Assembly: GCF_003339585.1 (NCBI RefSeq)
Contig: NZ_QPKF01000001.1
Coordinates: 744,001-808,000 of the forward strand
DNA: 64,000 nt
DNA from: Exiguobacterium sp. RIT594
Lineage (GTDB): Bacteria > Bacillota > Bacilli > Exiguobacteriales > Exiguobacteriaceae
Direction: 5' to 3'
Shown: in pieces, positions 47,577 to 56,614 of the stretch
Numbering within the stretch: position 1 is the stretch's first letter
How the letters are laid out: each line of letters starts with the position of its first letter
Position numbers and translations under genes: made by a program
The notes under the pieces: model-generated
The model's database searches: none
Told to the model about the DNA's origin: nothing
The model's input: only the letters and a program-made list of their open reading frames with translations

Positions 47577-48650
47577 ATGAAAAAGAAGTCACTTCTCGCA
47601 TTAGCAGCAACAGGTTTAGCAATGAGTTCGGTACTCGCAGCATGTGGTGGTAACGATGATTCGAAAGATTCAAGCGGCGGAGACGAAAAAGCAGGCTTCA
47701 AAGTAGGTATGGTTACAGATACGGGCGGTGTTGACGATAAGTCGTTCAACCAATCAGCGTGGGAAGGGATTCAGAAATTCGGTAAAGACAACGACTTAAA
47801 AGAAGGTACAGGCTACAAGTACCTCCAGTCAGCGAAACAATCGGATTACCAACCGAACCTTCAGCAATTGGCTCGTGCGAAATATGACTTGATTCTCGGT
47901 ATCGGATTCTTGATGGCAGAAGATATCGGTAAAGTTGCCGATCAGTTTAAAGACAACAACTTTGCACTCGTCGACATGGTCGTTGATAAGCCAAACGTAG
48001 CCTCAATCGTCTTCAAAGAAAACGAAGGATCATTCCTCGTTGGTGTTGTTGCCGGTTTGACAACAAAATCAGATAAAGTTGGTTTCGTCGGTGGTGTTAA
48101 CTCTGACTTGATCAAAAAGTTCGAAAGTGGATTTAAAGCCGGCGTTAAAGCCGTCAACCCGAAAGCAGACATCGAAGTTCAATATGCAGAAGACTTTAAC
48201 GCTGCTGAAAAAGGACAAGCAATTGCTTCAGGTATGTACGGTAAAAAAGTCGACGTCATCTATCATGCTGCTGGTGGAACAGGACAAGGTGTCTTCACAG
48301 AAGCGAAAAACCGTAAGAAAAACGGCGAAGATGTTTGGGTAATCGGTGTCGACCGTGACCAAGTTGAAGAAGGTATGCCAGAAAACGTTACATTGACGTC
48401 AATGGTCAAACGTGTAGATACAGCAGTTGAACAAGTAGCAAAAGATACGAAAGACGGTAACTTCCCAGCTGGTAAAGTCGTTGAGTTCGGTCTCAAAGAC
48501 GGCGGAGTTGATATCGCACCATCACAAGACAACGTAGCGAAAGACGTCTTGACGAAAGTGGAAGACTTCAAAAAACAAATCATCGCTGGCGACATCAAAG
48601 TTCCAGCTACTGACGACGAGTACAAAGAATACGAAGCGTCACTGAAATAA
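47577..48650 (+). CDS. nupN: BMP-family nucleoside-binding lipoprotein, copy 2
   Basis: Lipoprotein of 357 residues, paralogous to the one at 45487. The signal peptide ends LAAC with lipidated C23, followed by a GGNDDSKDSSGGD linker. Core segments VTDTGGVDDKSFNQSAWEG, KENEGSFLVGVVAG and VFTEAKNRKKNGEDV are shared with copy 1. Codons are more biased toward those of highly expressed genes than in copy 1, suggesting it is the main binding protein. It directly precedes the ATPase and permease genes, as nupN does in the B. subtilis guanosine transporter nupNOPQ. AAAGGGGA lies upstream. Confidence 0.92.
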   Translation: MKKKSLLALAATGLAMSSVLAACGGNDDSKDSSGGDEKAGFKVGMVTDTGGVDDKSFNQSAWEGIQKFGKDNDLKEGTGYKYLQSAKQSDYQPNLQQLARAKYDLILGIGFLMAEDIGKVADQFKDNNFALVDMVVDKPNVASIVFKENEGSFLVGVVAGLTTKSDKVGFVGGVNSDLIKKFESGFKAGVKAVNPKADIEVQYAEDFNAAEKGQAIASGMYGKKVDVIYHAAGGTGQGVFTEAKNRKKNGEDVWVIGVDRDQVEEGMPENVTLTSMVKRVDTAVEQVAKDTKDGNFPAGKVVEFGLKDGGVDIAPSQDNVAKDVLTKVEDFKKQIIAGDIKVPATDDEYKEYEASLK

Positions 48651-48659
48651 ACTGGAAGC

Positions 48660-48690
48660 GGGGGTCGCTAGTACTGCGGCCTCCCCTTTT
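48660..48690 (+). terminator. Attenuating hairpin between lipoprotein and transporter genes
   Basis: GGGGGTCGC (48660-48668) pairs with GCGGC...CCCC (48676-48686), with a two-base bulge, then only four T. It probably lets part of transcription through, giving more binding protein than membrane components. Confidence 0.55.
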
Positions 48691-48715
48691 AAACTAAACA
48701 TGGGAGTGGATTTTC

Positions 48716-50245
48716 TTGGAATACGTCATTGAAATGCTAAACATACGAAAAGAGTTTGGCAGTTTCGTCGCAAATGATAACATCACGCTCCAGCTTCGGA
48801 AAGGTGAGATTCACGCTTTACTTGGTGAAAACGGTGCCGGAAAATCGACGCTGATGAACGTCTTATTTGGTTTGTATCAGCCTGAGGCTGGAGAGATTCG
48901 TGTACGTGGTGAGAAAGTCAATATTACGAGTCCGAACGTTGCGAATGATCTGGGGATCGGGATGGTACACCAACATTTCATGCTCGTTCAAAATTTCACG
49001 GTAACAGAAAACATCATCTTGGGTGCAGAACCGAAAGCCGGTCTAAAGATCGACCGAGCAGCGGCACGTGAAAAAGTCCGCCAAATTTCGGAACAATACG
49101 GTCTTGCCGTTGATCCAGATGCAAAAATCGAAGATATTTCGGTAGGGATGCAACAGCGTGTTGAAATTTTAAAAACACTGTACCGTGGTGCGGATATTCT
49201 AATCTTCGATGAGCCATCTGCTGTTTTAACCCCACAAGAAATCAAAGAATTGATTCAAATCATGAATCGATTGATTGCTGAAGGGAAATCGATTATCTTG
49301 ATTACCCACAAATTGAAGGAAATCATGGAAGTCGCCGATCGCTGTACGACGATTCGTCGTGGTAAGTATATCGGAACAGTTGATATCGATGAAACGATGA
49401 CCCAATCAAGACTGGCTGAGATGATGGTAGGGCGGGAAGTAAACTTCAATGCGGAGTATTCCAAGGCAACTCCACAAGAACTTGTACTGGACATCAAAGA
49501 CTTAGTCGTCAAAGACAGTCGCGGTATCAAGGCAGTAGACGGATTGAACCTCGATATCCGGGCCGGTGAAATCGTCGGAATCGCTGGAATCGACGGGAAT
49601 GGACAAACGGAGTTGATTGAAGCCATCACTGGTTTGCGTAAAGCAGACAGCGGTGAGATTTTCCTCAATAACAAATCCATCAAGAACTTAAAACCACGAA
49701 AAGTGACGGAATCCGGAGTCGGACATATTCCACAAGACCGTCATAAACACGGTTTGGTCCTCGACTACTCGATCGGGCACAATATGGTGTTACAAACGTA
49801 TTATCAAAAACCGTATTCAAAAGCAGGCATCATGAACTACGGTCAGGTCATGGAAAAAGCAAAAACCTTAATCGAGAAGTTCGACGTCCGAACTCCGAGT
49901 CCGGAAACATTTGCCCGCGCCCTGTCAGGTGGAAACCAGCAAAAGGCAATCATCGCCCGTGAAGTGGATCGTTCCCCTGACTTGCTGATTGCGGCACAAC
50001 CAACCCGTGGACTAGATGTCGGAGCCATTGAATTCATCCATGAACAATTGGTGCTCGAACGAGAAAAAGGCCGTGCTGTTCTATTGATTTCATTTGAATT
50101 GGAAGAAATTCTACAGGTGTCGGACCGGATTGCGGTTCTTTATGAAGGACGTACAGTTGCTTTCCTTGATCCAAAAGAAACAAACGAAATCGAACTTGGC
50201 TTCTTGATGGCCGGCGGTAAGAAAGAGGAGGTCGGTCGTTCATGA
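48716..50245 (+). CDS. nupO: Nucleoside ABC transporter ATP-binding protein
   Basis: Double-cassette ATPase of 509 residues. The first half has Walker A GENGAGKST, signature SVGMQQRVEI and Walker B LIFDEPSAVL. The second half has GIDGNGQTEL in place of a canonical Walker A and signature SGGNQQKAII, so like ribose-type importers the second P-loop is degenerate and lacks the usual lysine. It starts at TTG 48716, six bases after GGGAGTGG. It overlaps the first permease gene by four bases. Confidence 0.94.
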   Translation: MEYVIEMLNIRKEFGSFVANDNITLQLRKGEIHALLGENGAGKSTLMNVLFGLYQPEAGEIRVRGEKVNITSPNVANDLGIGMVHQHFMLVQNFTVTENIILGAEPKAGLKIDRAAAREKVRQISEQYGLAVDPDAKIEDISVGMQQRVEILKTLYRGADILIFDEPSAVLTPQEIKELIQIMNRLIAEGKSIILITHKLKEIMEVADRCTTIRRGKYIGTVDIDETMTQSRLAEMMVGREVNFNAEYSKATPQELVLDIKDLVVKDSRGIKAVDGLNLDIRAGEIVGIAGIDGNGQTELIEAITGLRKADSGEIFLNNKSIKNLKPRKVTESGVGHIPQDRHKHGLVLDYSIGHNMVLQTYYQKPYSKAGIMNYGQVMEKAKTLIEKFDVRTPSPETFARALSGGNQQKAIIAREVDRSPDLLIAAQPTRGLDVGAIEFIHEQLVLEREKGRAVLLISFELEEILQVSDRIAVLYEGRTVAFLDPKETNEIELGFLMAGGKKEEVGRS

Positions 50246-51315
50246 AACTGGAACGTTTTTACGGAATATTGATTCCGATTCTGTCCATCATCCTAGGAAT
50301 GGTCGTCGGTGCAATCGTTATGCTGGCTGGCGGTTACAATCCGGTTGATGGGTTTGATCAATTGTTTTATGGAATATTCGGAGAGCCCTACAGTATCGGT
50401 GAAACATTACGAGCTGCTGCTCCGCTGATTTTTGCGGGTCTTGCTGTCGCCTTCGCTTTCCGGACAGGACTCTTTAACATCGGAGTGGAAGGACAAGTGT
50501 TGGTCGGCTGGATGGTTGCCGTCTGGATCGGGATTGAGTTTGACCTCCCGACAGCGATTCACTTGCCGCTCGCGCTGATTGGAGCGGGACTTGCTGGAGC
50601 ACTTTGGGCATCCATCCCGGGTATCCTAAAAGCAAAATTCCACGTGCACGAAGTTATCACGTCGATCATGATGAACTATATTGCCCTGTATGTGACGAAT
50701 GATATTTTACGTCACGTCATCGGGATTGAAAACGAACGGACGGAGTCAGTAAAGGAATCCGCTTCACTTGCTTCACCATTCCTGCAAGAATTGACGGATT
50801 TCTCACGTCTGCATAACGGGATTTTCATTGCTGTTCTCGCAGCACTCGTCTTTTGGTTCATCCTTTGGAAAACGACGCTCGGTTATGAATTACGGGCAGT
50901 TGGTTTCAATAAGAGTGCAGCAGAATATGCCGGTATGGGCGTCAACAAGAACATTGTTCTTTCATTCGTCATCTCAGGTGTATTTGCAGGACTCGCCGGA
51001 GCGATGGAAGGATTAGGAACATTCCAAAACATGACGCTGAATGCCTCATTCACAGGTGTCGGATTCGACGGGATTGCCGTTGCTTTACTAGGTGCCAACA
51101 ATCCGATTGGGGTTGTCCTTGCCGCCTTACTGTTTGCAGGTCTGAACATCGGTGGTCTTTCGATGCAACAAATCGGAATCCCGCCAGAGTTAATTAAAAT
51201 CATCATCGCGTTTATCATCATCTTCGTCGCATCGGGTTACGCGATCCGTCTTTTGATCGAGAAGTTCACGGTCAAGAAACCCGAAGATAAAAAAGTGAAA
51301 GGAGCCGATAAATAA
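50242..51315 (+). CDS. nupP: Nucleoside ABC transporter permease 1
   Basis: Membrane subunit of 357 residues of the BPD_transp_2 (branched-chain/ribose type) family, with about eight to ten helices. EALLNIGVEGQ-type motif here reads RTGLFNIGVEGQVLVG; EVITSIMMNYIALY and AGLAGAMEGLG follow. It overlaps nupO (ATGA) and touches the next permease. A lysine-rich C terminus is cytoplasmic. Confidence 0.94.
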   Translation: MKLERFYGILIPILSIILGMVVGAIVMLAGGYNPVDGFDQLFYGIFGEPYSIGETLRAAAPLIFAGLAVAFAFRTGLFNIGVEGQVLVGWMVAVWIGIEFDLPTAIHLPLALIGAGLAGALWASIPGILKAKFHVHEVITSIMMNYIALYVTNDILRHVIGIENERTESVKESASLASPFLQELTDFSRLHNGIFIAVLAALVFWFILWKTTLGYELRAVGFNKSAAEYAGMGVNKNIVLSFVISGVFAGLAGAMEGLGTFQNMTLNASFTGVGFDGIAVALLGANNPIGVVLAALLFAGLNIGGLSMQQIGIPPELIKIIIAFIIIFVASGYAIRLLIEKFTVKKPEDKKVKGADK

Positions 51316-52274
51316 TGGGCTTTTTAGAAGTACTGTATATTATCGTACCGATCGCACTTGCCTATTCGGCTCCGTTGATCATTGCAGCACTCGGTGGAAT
51401 CTTCAGTGAGCGTTCTGGTGTGGTCAACATCGCACTTGAAGGATTGATGGTCATGGGGGCATTCTCAGGTATCGTCTCGGCCTTAACGTTATCGAAGATG
51501 GGTTTAGGCGCTGCCAGTCCTTGGATTGCCATGCTGATTGCCATCGTTGTCGGAGCCGTCTTCTCGTTGTTCCTCGCAATTCCGGCCATTTTATTCCGTG
51601 CCGATCAGACGGTTCTCGGAGTAGCGATTAATATGTTAGCTGTCGGTCTGGCGATTTTCCTTGTGCGTGCGTTTTATGGAAAAGGACAGACGGATTCGAT
51701 TCCGAACCGGATTTCGAAAGAAAACGTCCCGTTTTTATCAGATATCCCGGTACTGAAGATGTTTTTTGCTAACGTCTATTACACGTCATACATTGCGATT
51801 GCGTTGGCATTCGTCGCATGGTACGTCATCTTTAAAACACCGTTCGGTCTCCGTCTTCGTTCGGTCGGGGAACACCCGATGGCGGCAGATACGATGGGAA
51901 TCAATGTCACGAAAATGCGTTTCATCGGTGTCATGATTTCAGGTGGTTTTGGTGGTCTTGCCGGCGCTGTTTACGCGACATCGATTTCACTCAACTTCAG
52001 TGTCACGACGATTCTTGGACAAGGATTCCTTGCGATTGCAGCCATGATCTTCGGAAAATGGAATCCACTCGGAGCAATGGGCGCAGCCTTATTCTTCGGA
52101 TTCGCTCAAGCGATTTCGATCATCGGGCAACAGTTACCGCTTTTGGATCAAATTCCACAAGTCTACTTGTTGATTGCACCATACTTGCTGACGATTTTGG
52201 CACTTGCCGGTGTCGTTGGACGGGCGGATGCACCGAAAGCTGTCGGTGTACCGTATATCAAAGGAAAACGGTAA
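51315..52274 (+). CDS. nupQ: Nucleoside ABC transporter permease 2
   Basis: Second membrane subunit, 319 residues, same family: LGGIFSERSGVVNIALEGLM, AVGLAIFLVRAFYGKGQT and SVGEHPMAADTMGI are visible. The start at 51315 shares a base with the nupP stop (TAATG). It completes an importer made of lipoprotein(s), one double ATPase and two permeases. It ends before a strong terminator shared with the convergent ferredoxin gene. Confidence 0.94.
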   Translation: MGFLEVLYIIVPIALAYSAPLIIAALGGIFSERSGVVNIALEGLMVMGAFSGIVSALTLSKMGLGAASPWIAMLIAIVVGAVFSLFLAIPAILFRADQTVLGVAINMLAVGLAIFLVRAFYGKGQTDSIPNRISKENVPFLSDIPVLKMFFANVYYTSYIAIALAFVAWYVIFKTPFGLRLRSVGEHPMAADTMGINVTKMRFIGVMISGGFGGLAGAVYATSISLNFSVTTILGQGFLAIAAMIFGKWNPLGAMGAALFFGFAQAISIIGQQLPLLDQIPQVYLLIAPYLLTILALAGVVGRADAPKAVGVPYIKGKR

Positions 52275-52289
52275 CGTTTCCTGTCTTAT

Positions 52290-52329
52290 ATCACTTTTCT
52301 GCGCTCGCCGTAGAAAAGTGATTTTTTTT
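52290..52329 (+). terminator. Intrinsic terminator after nupQ
   Basis: ATCACTTTTCT (52290-52300) pairs perfectly with AGAAAAGTGAT (52312-52322), followed by a T run. Confidence 0.92.
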
Positions 52330-52332
52330 ACG

Positions 52333-52362
52333 AAAAAAAAGATCTGCTCCTGTAAGAGCAGA
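52333..52362 (-). terminator. Intrinsic terminator after the ferredoxin gene (reverse strand)
   Basis: On the reverse strand TCTGCTC (52362-52356) pairs with GAGCAGA (52349-52343) and is followed by a T8 tail (52340-52333). It backs onto the forward-strand nupQ terminator. Confidence 0.85.
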
Positions 52363-52377
52363 CCGGTGAGTCGAATA

Positions 52378-52629
<252 letters not shown>

Positions 52630-52687
52630 TCATTCTCCTCTCGATTCGAAAACATTGGAAACTAAGTACTGTTCTCATCTATAAGTC

Positions 52688-52716
52688 ATTGTATCGGACT
52701 CATGCGCGCATTTCAA
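52688..52716 (-). promoter_or_regulatory. SigA promoter for fer (reverse strand)
   Basis: On the reverse strand TTGAAA (52716-52711) is 17 bases from TACAAT (52693-52688), with a start near 52682. It lies in the roughly 290-base divergent gap (52627-52918). I saw no equally good forward promoter for ypbB in that gap and no other gene. Confidence 0.78.
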
Positions 52717-52918
52717 TGAAGAAGAGGCAGAAGTATGTGAATAAACCAATTGAGGGAGTAAAATCGCCGTTACCGATTCTTTAGTAGATTCAACATAGCG
52801 TAAATCAGATAGGGAATGTAAAATAAGAACGAATGTACGAATTGGGAGTCGGATGTATTCGGAACATGAACAAGGCATCCCGGTAACAACTTGCGATATG
52901 ACGGAAAGGAGGACTGAC

Positions 52919-53932
52919 ATGGAAAAAACAATCGTCCGACAAATCGTACTAGAAGCCATCAGTCGTTTGCAAAATGAACGGACAGATCGAAGCTTATTTC
53001 ATCTGATTCAAGGAAAACGTTCAGCGACTTCCTTACAAGATGCCCATTTTTACGGACTGGAAGCTATTTTTGGAATGGTTCCATTAAAAAAAGACCGGTT
53101 TGAACAACTGTTACAGGAGCTGGAACATGCCGGCTGGATCGAGCGGGAGCAAACTTTGATGATTACAGATGCCGGAAGAGCACAAATCACTTCGCCTTTT
53201 TTACTGGATGACTTAGGGGGAGAACTGCGCGGTTATCCGATGCAGTTGTGGAAACGGATCAGTCTGTTGATTCAATCGATTGTCTGTCTCGATCAAAACA
53301 CTTTTTTTATTCCGATACAACAAGACAGCGGGATAAAAGAGTGGGTCAGACAACAAATCCGTCAGATACCCGAACGGTCGGTTTGGATAACGGCTGTATA
53401 TCAAGAACTGAATAAGGCGTTACATCAATTGACAGAACGAGATGCGATTCTCATCAGTTACCGGTTATCCGGACAAAAAACGGGGTTATCGTTTCCTCAA
53501 TTGAGTGAACGGCTGGGAACGGACTTGCTTTCGCTACAGTTGGAATTTGTGATGGCCTGGCGAAGATGTCTACGGGCCTTACCTGAAGACGGTCTGATCC
53601 TGTCGCTAGGCAACGATATTGATCATTTTAAAATGACGCAGTCTGCGAAAAAGACCTGGGAATTACTGAAACAAGGCTACAGCGTTCAACAAATTGCCGA
53701 GAGGCGACGATTAAAAAAAAGTACGATGGAAGATCATCTCGTCGAAATCGCAATGTATGCTACTGCTTTTCCGCTCGAACAGTTTGTGACTGCTATCCAA
53801 TATGAAGAGGTTGTCCGGGTCTCTGACCAGTTACAGACGTTCTCACTGAAACGGATTAAACAGGAATTGACGCAGGAAATGGACTATTTTCAAATCCGTA
53901 TCGTCCTGGCAAGAAAGGTGGATCGTCCATGA
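52919..53932 (+). CDS. ypbB: YpbB-like helix-turn-helix protein, partner gene of recQ
   Basis: Protein of 337 residues of unproven function. The N-terminal half resembles a winged-helix/low-complexity helical region (QGKRSATSLQDAHFYGLEAIFG). Near residues 245-280 is a clear helix-turn-helix (LLKQGYSVQQIAERRRLKKSTMEDH, in part) like the HTH_40 module that some bacteria carry at the C terminus of RecQ itself. It overlaps recQ (ATGA), so the two are made together. ATG 52919 follows AAAGGAGG; the frame is open to 52853. Confidence 0.82.
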   Translation: MEKTIVRQIVLEAISRLQNERTDRSLFHLIQGKRSATSLQDAHFYGLEAIFGMVPLKKDRFEQLLQELEHAGWIEREQTLMITDAGRAQITSPFLLDDLGGELRGYPMQLWKRISLLIQSIVCLDQNTFFIPIQQDSGIKEWVRQQIRQIPERSVWITAVYQELNKALHQLTERDAILISYRLSGQKTGLSFPQLSERLGTDLLSLQLEFVMAWRRCLRALPEDGLILSLGNDIDHFKMTQSAKKTWELLKQGYSVQQIAERRRLKKSTMEDHLVEIAMYATAFPLEQFVTAIQYEEVVRVSDQLQTFSLKRIKQELTQEMDYFQIRIVLARKVDRP

Positions 53933-55362
53933 TGGAAGACGTATTAAAACAAATCTTTCGATATGATGGATTTCGTGACGGGCAACGTCAAATCGTCGAA
54001 TCGGTCCTTGACGGTCATGATACAGTCGCTATCCTGCCGACAGGCGGAGGGAAATCGATTTGTTACCAATTGCCGTCTTATCTGCAAACGACCGGACTGA
54101 CGTTAATTGTATCCCCATTGCTGTCACTGATCGAAGACCAGGTCATGCAGATCAAACGGCGGGGGGAACGATCCGTCGCCAAGTTGACGTCGCTTGAGTC
54201 GCGTGATCAAAAAGACCATATTTTACGCCATCTGAATCAGTTACGTTATTTATATCTGTCTCCTGAGCAGTTGGCTGTCCCGCAAATCCAACAACGGTTA
54301 GCGGACATCAAAATCAATCTGTTTGTCGTCGATGAAGCCCACTGTATCTCGCAGTGGGGGCACGAGTTCAGAACGGAGTATGCCAAACTGGGGTCTATCC
54401 GAAAACAGCTGGGTAATCCGACTTGCCTGGCTTTGACGGCTACGGCAACGAATCAAGTCGAACAGGACATCATTCAGGGGCTGGCACTTACACAACCTAA
54501 CCGGATCCGTCATTCCGTCAACCGACCGGAAATTCAACTCATTGTTGAACAAACTGAACAAAACGAAAAAGATGCAGTGTTGAAAAGACGATTGAAGACC
54601 ACCAATCGTCCATGCGTCATTTATACGACGACGCGGAAAGAAGCAGAACGAATCGCGGCGTTTGTTCCTCAGGCGGCCTATTACCACGCCGGTCTTGAAC
54701 CGGAAGATCGACAACTGATTCAACAACAGTTCCTGCACGACGAAATTGATTGTCTGGTTTGTACCAGTGCATTTGGTATGGGTGTTGACAAAGGAAATGT
54801 CCGGACCGTCATTCATTATACGATGCCGGCGACGATTGAAGCCTATATGCAGGAAATCGGACGAGCGGGACGGGATGGTCAGCCCTCGACTGCTGTATTA
54901 CTCTATGCACCAGGTGATCCACAACTGCAACAATTTTTAGCGGATAAACAATATGCGTCGTTGCTTTGGATTGATCAAGTGACACAATCCCGCGGACAAG
55001 GGGAGTCTTTTGAATCGATTGAACAACGCCTTCATCTCGAACCGGATGATCCCGCCTATCGATTGTTAAAAAGTCAACTTAAGGAAGGGAAAACAAAATC
55101 GCAAATTATTGACTGGCAGGAAAATCGGAAAAAAATACGTTTACGTGAACTTATGCAAATGATAAATTATATTCAAAATACGTTTTGTCGCCGTGCCTTC
55201 ATCTTGGAGCATTTTGGCGAGAAGCCAGTTGTACAAGACCGGTGTTGTGACAATTGCGGTACGCTCACGGTGGACGAACCCGTCATAGAGGTCGATGTGA
55301 ATCAACTTGACTGGAAACGTCGGCTAGAAGAAGTCTTTTTTTCATCCCGTCCTTCAGTGTAA
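53929..55362 (+). CDS. recQ: ATP-dependent DNA helicase RecQ (short form)
   Basis: 3'-5' helicase of 477 residues for recombination and fork repair. Walker A LPTGGGKS, DEAHC (VVDEAHCISQWGHEF), ALTATAT, and the helicase C motifs FGMGVDKGNVR and EIGRAGRDG are present. The zinc-binding region (CRRAFILEHFGE ... RCCDNC) is kept, but the protein ends about 50 residues later without a winged-helix/HRDC extension. This matches B. subtilis YpbC/RecQ2 rather than the longer RecS/RecQ forms. Overlaps ypbB. Confidence 0.95.
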   Translation: MMEDVLKQIFRYDGFRDGQRQIVESVLDGHDTVAILPTGGGKSICYQLPSYLQTTGLTLIVSPLLSLIEDQVMQIKRRGERSVAKLTSLESRDQKDHILRHLNQLRYLYLSPEQLAVPQIQQRLADIKINLFVVDEAHCISQWGHEFRTEYAKLGSIRKQLGNPTCLALTATATNQVEQDIIQGLALTQPNRIRHSVNRPEIQLIVEQTEQNEKDAVLKRRLKTTNRPCVIYTTTRKEAERIAAFVPQAAYYHAGLEPEDRQLIQQQFLHDEIDCLVCTSAFGMGVDKGNVRTVIHYTMPATIEAYMQEIGRAGRDGQPSTAVLLYAPGDPQLQQFLADKQYASLLWIDQVTQSRGQGESFESIEQRLHLEPDDPAYRLLKSQLKEGKTKSQIIDWQENRKKIRLRELMQMINYIQNTFCRRAFILEHFGEKPVVQDRCCDNCGTLTVDEPVIEVDVNQLDWKRRLEEVFFSSRPSV

Positions 55363-55401
55363 ACTAATAGTATTCCTTATTTTTTAGAAAAGGTGATGAA
55401 A

Positions 55402-55599
55402 TTGAGTAAACACGATCAACGAAAAAATCGGCAAGATGAACAACAACGAACATCATTACCTCCCCGTTCCTCGAGAATCGAACACGTTCGAAATGAACGG
55501 TTAAAACAACCATTTGCTAAAAATCCACTCGCGATTACCCTCACCGTTTTGATGATTACCATTATCATTGCCTTTGTCTCCATCGGTTTCATGATGTAA
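55402..55599 (+). CDS. Small C-terminally membrane-anchored protein, function unknown
   Basis: About 65 residues: a strongly charged, arginine/glutamine-rich N-terminal half, then one hydrophobic C-terminal helix (LAITLTVLMITIIIAFVSIGFMM, in part). It occupies the position of the ypbE gene in B. subtilis, whose product has a similar N-terminal half but continues into a LysM domain; here the frame stops right after the helix. The start is uncertain: TTG 55402 fits the AAGGTGAT ribosome site best, while ATG 55396 and GTG 55393 are in frame. No function can be assigned. Confidence 0.65.
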   Translation: MSKHDQRKNRQDEQQRTSLPPRSSRIEHVRNERLKQPFAKNPLAITLTVLMITIIIAFVSIGFMM

Positions 55600-55670
55600 G
55601 CGCACATTGTGAACGGAGATTTTTTTCCTTTACGGGTATACTAAAGGGAAGAAGAAAGGAGGCACGGTGC

Positions 55671-56555
55671 ATGGATCGTGGGAAATATAATATCAAAGCA
55701 GTTGCTGCATTGGTGGGACTCAATCCGACGACCATTCGTGCTTGGGAACGGCGGTATCAAGTATTGGATCCGGATCGGAGCGAATCAGGCCATCGTATTT
55801 ACAGCGATAACGATGTTGCCAAGCTGCGGTGGATTGTCGACAAACAAAAAGAAGGGCTATCGGTTTCGAAAGCCATTCAACTATATGAAATGCCGGTGAA
55901 CCGAACGGAGGTTCCAACCGATTATGGAATCGAACTGCGTGACCAACTGTTCGAAGCACTGACGAGTTTCGAAGAACGGCACGCGCATGACATCATGAAC
56001 AAAGCCTTTTCGATGTTTAGCTTTGATAAGGTCATTCAAGACATCGTCGGTCCGTTGTTACATGAAATCGGGATGCGATGGGAAAAAGGAACGATTACGA
56101 TTGCCCATGAACATTTTGCGACGGCGTTCTTACGGGCGCGTCTCTCGACGTTATCCCTTCAAATGCCGATTAACCCCTTTTTGCCACGCATTCTGTGCGT
56201 TTGTGCACCGGAAGAAGAACATGAACTTGGATTGCTCTTCTTTACGCTGTATCTGCGTCAGAGCGGATTCGATGTCATTTTCCTTGGCGCGGGTATTCCA
56301 GTACCCGATCTTGTGGCAGTAACGAAACAGCTGACTCCTCGAGCAGTTGTTTTATCTTGTACGATTTCCGATCATTTAAAGGACCTGGATGAAGCAATTA
56401 ACGAGATTCATCTGCATGCGCCGCAAACGGAAATTGGTTTGGGTGGCTATGCCGTTGACCAACATCCGGAAAAGTACGGGGATATGTTGCTTGGATCAGA
56501 TGATACCGCTTGGAAAAGTTGGTTAAGTCGACTCACTCCGACAACTGGTGTATAG
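55671..56555 (+). CDS. MerR-family regulator with cobalamin-binding domains (CarH/LitR-like photoreceptor candidate)
   Basis: Protein of 294 residues. The N-terminal MerR helix-turn-helix (VAALVGLNPTTIRAWERRY, residues 10-29) is followed by a four-helix cobalamin-cap domain and a Rossmann B12 domain. The cap has W137 followed after nine residues by E147-H148, exactly the Wx9EH motif of adenosylcobalamin-dependent light-sensing repressors. The lower-ligand motif E182-x-H184-x-x-G187 is intact. The residue after W137 is E138, where Thermus CarH has the H132 that ligates cobalt after illumination. It probably represses carotenoid or photoprotection genes in the dark; no such genes lie in this window, so targets are unknown. 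AAAGGAGGC precedes ATG 55671. Confidence 0.85.
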   Translation: MDRGKYNIKAVAALVGLNPTTIRAWERRYQVLDPDRSESGHRIYSDNDVAKLRWIVDKQKEGLSVSKAIQLYEMPVNRTEVPTDYGIELRDQLFEALTSFEERHAHDIMNKAFSMFSFDKVIQDIVGPLLHEIGMRWEKGTITIAHEHFATAFLRARLSTLSLQMPINPFLPRILCVCAPEEEHELGLLFFTLYLRQSGFDVIFLGAGIPVPDLVAVTKQLTPRAVVLSCTISDHLKDLDEAINEIHLHAPQTEIGLGGYAVDQHPEKYGDMLLGSDDTAWKSWLSRLTPTTGV

Positions 56556-56614
56556 TGTGAGTCATATCGAACGGAGAGCTTTTGTACTCTGCCGAGTAAC
56601 TGGAGGAGTCTAAC

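Noticed and set aside
52796-52824. TAGCGT-17-TAAAAT as a ypbB promoter in the divergent gap
   Set aside because: The -35 is poor and there is no proper extended -10, so it is not reported as a promoter.
55603-55611. CACATTGTG palindrome upstream of the MerR/B12 gene as its operator
   Set aside because: It is short, could occur by chance, and does not clearly match known CarH or MerR operators.
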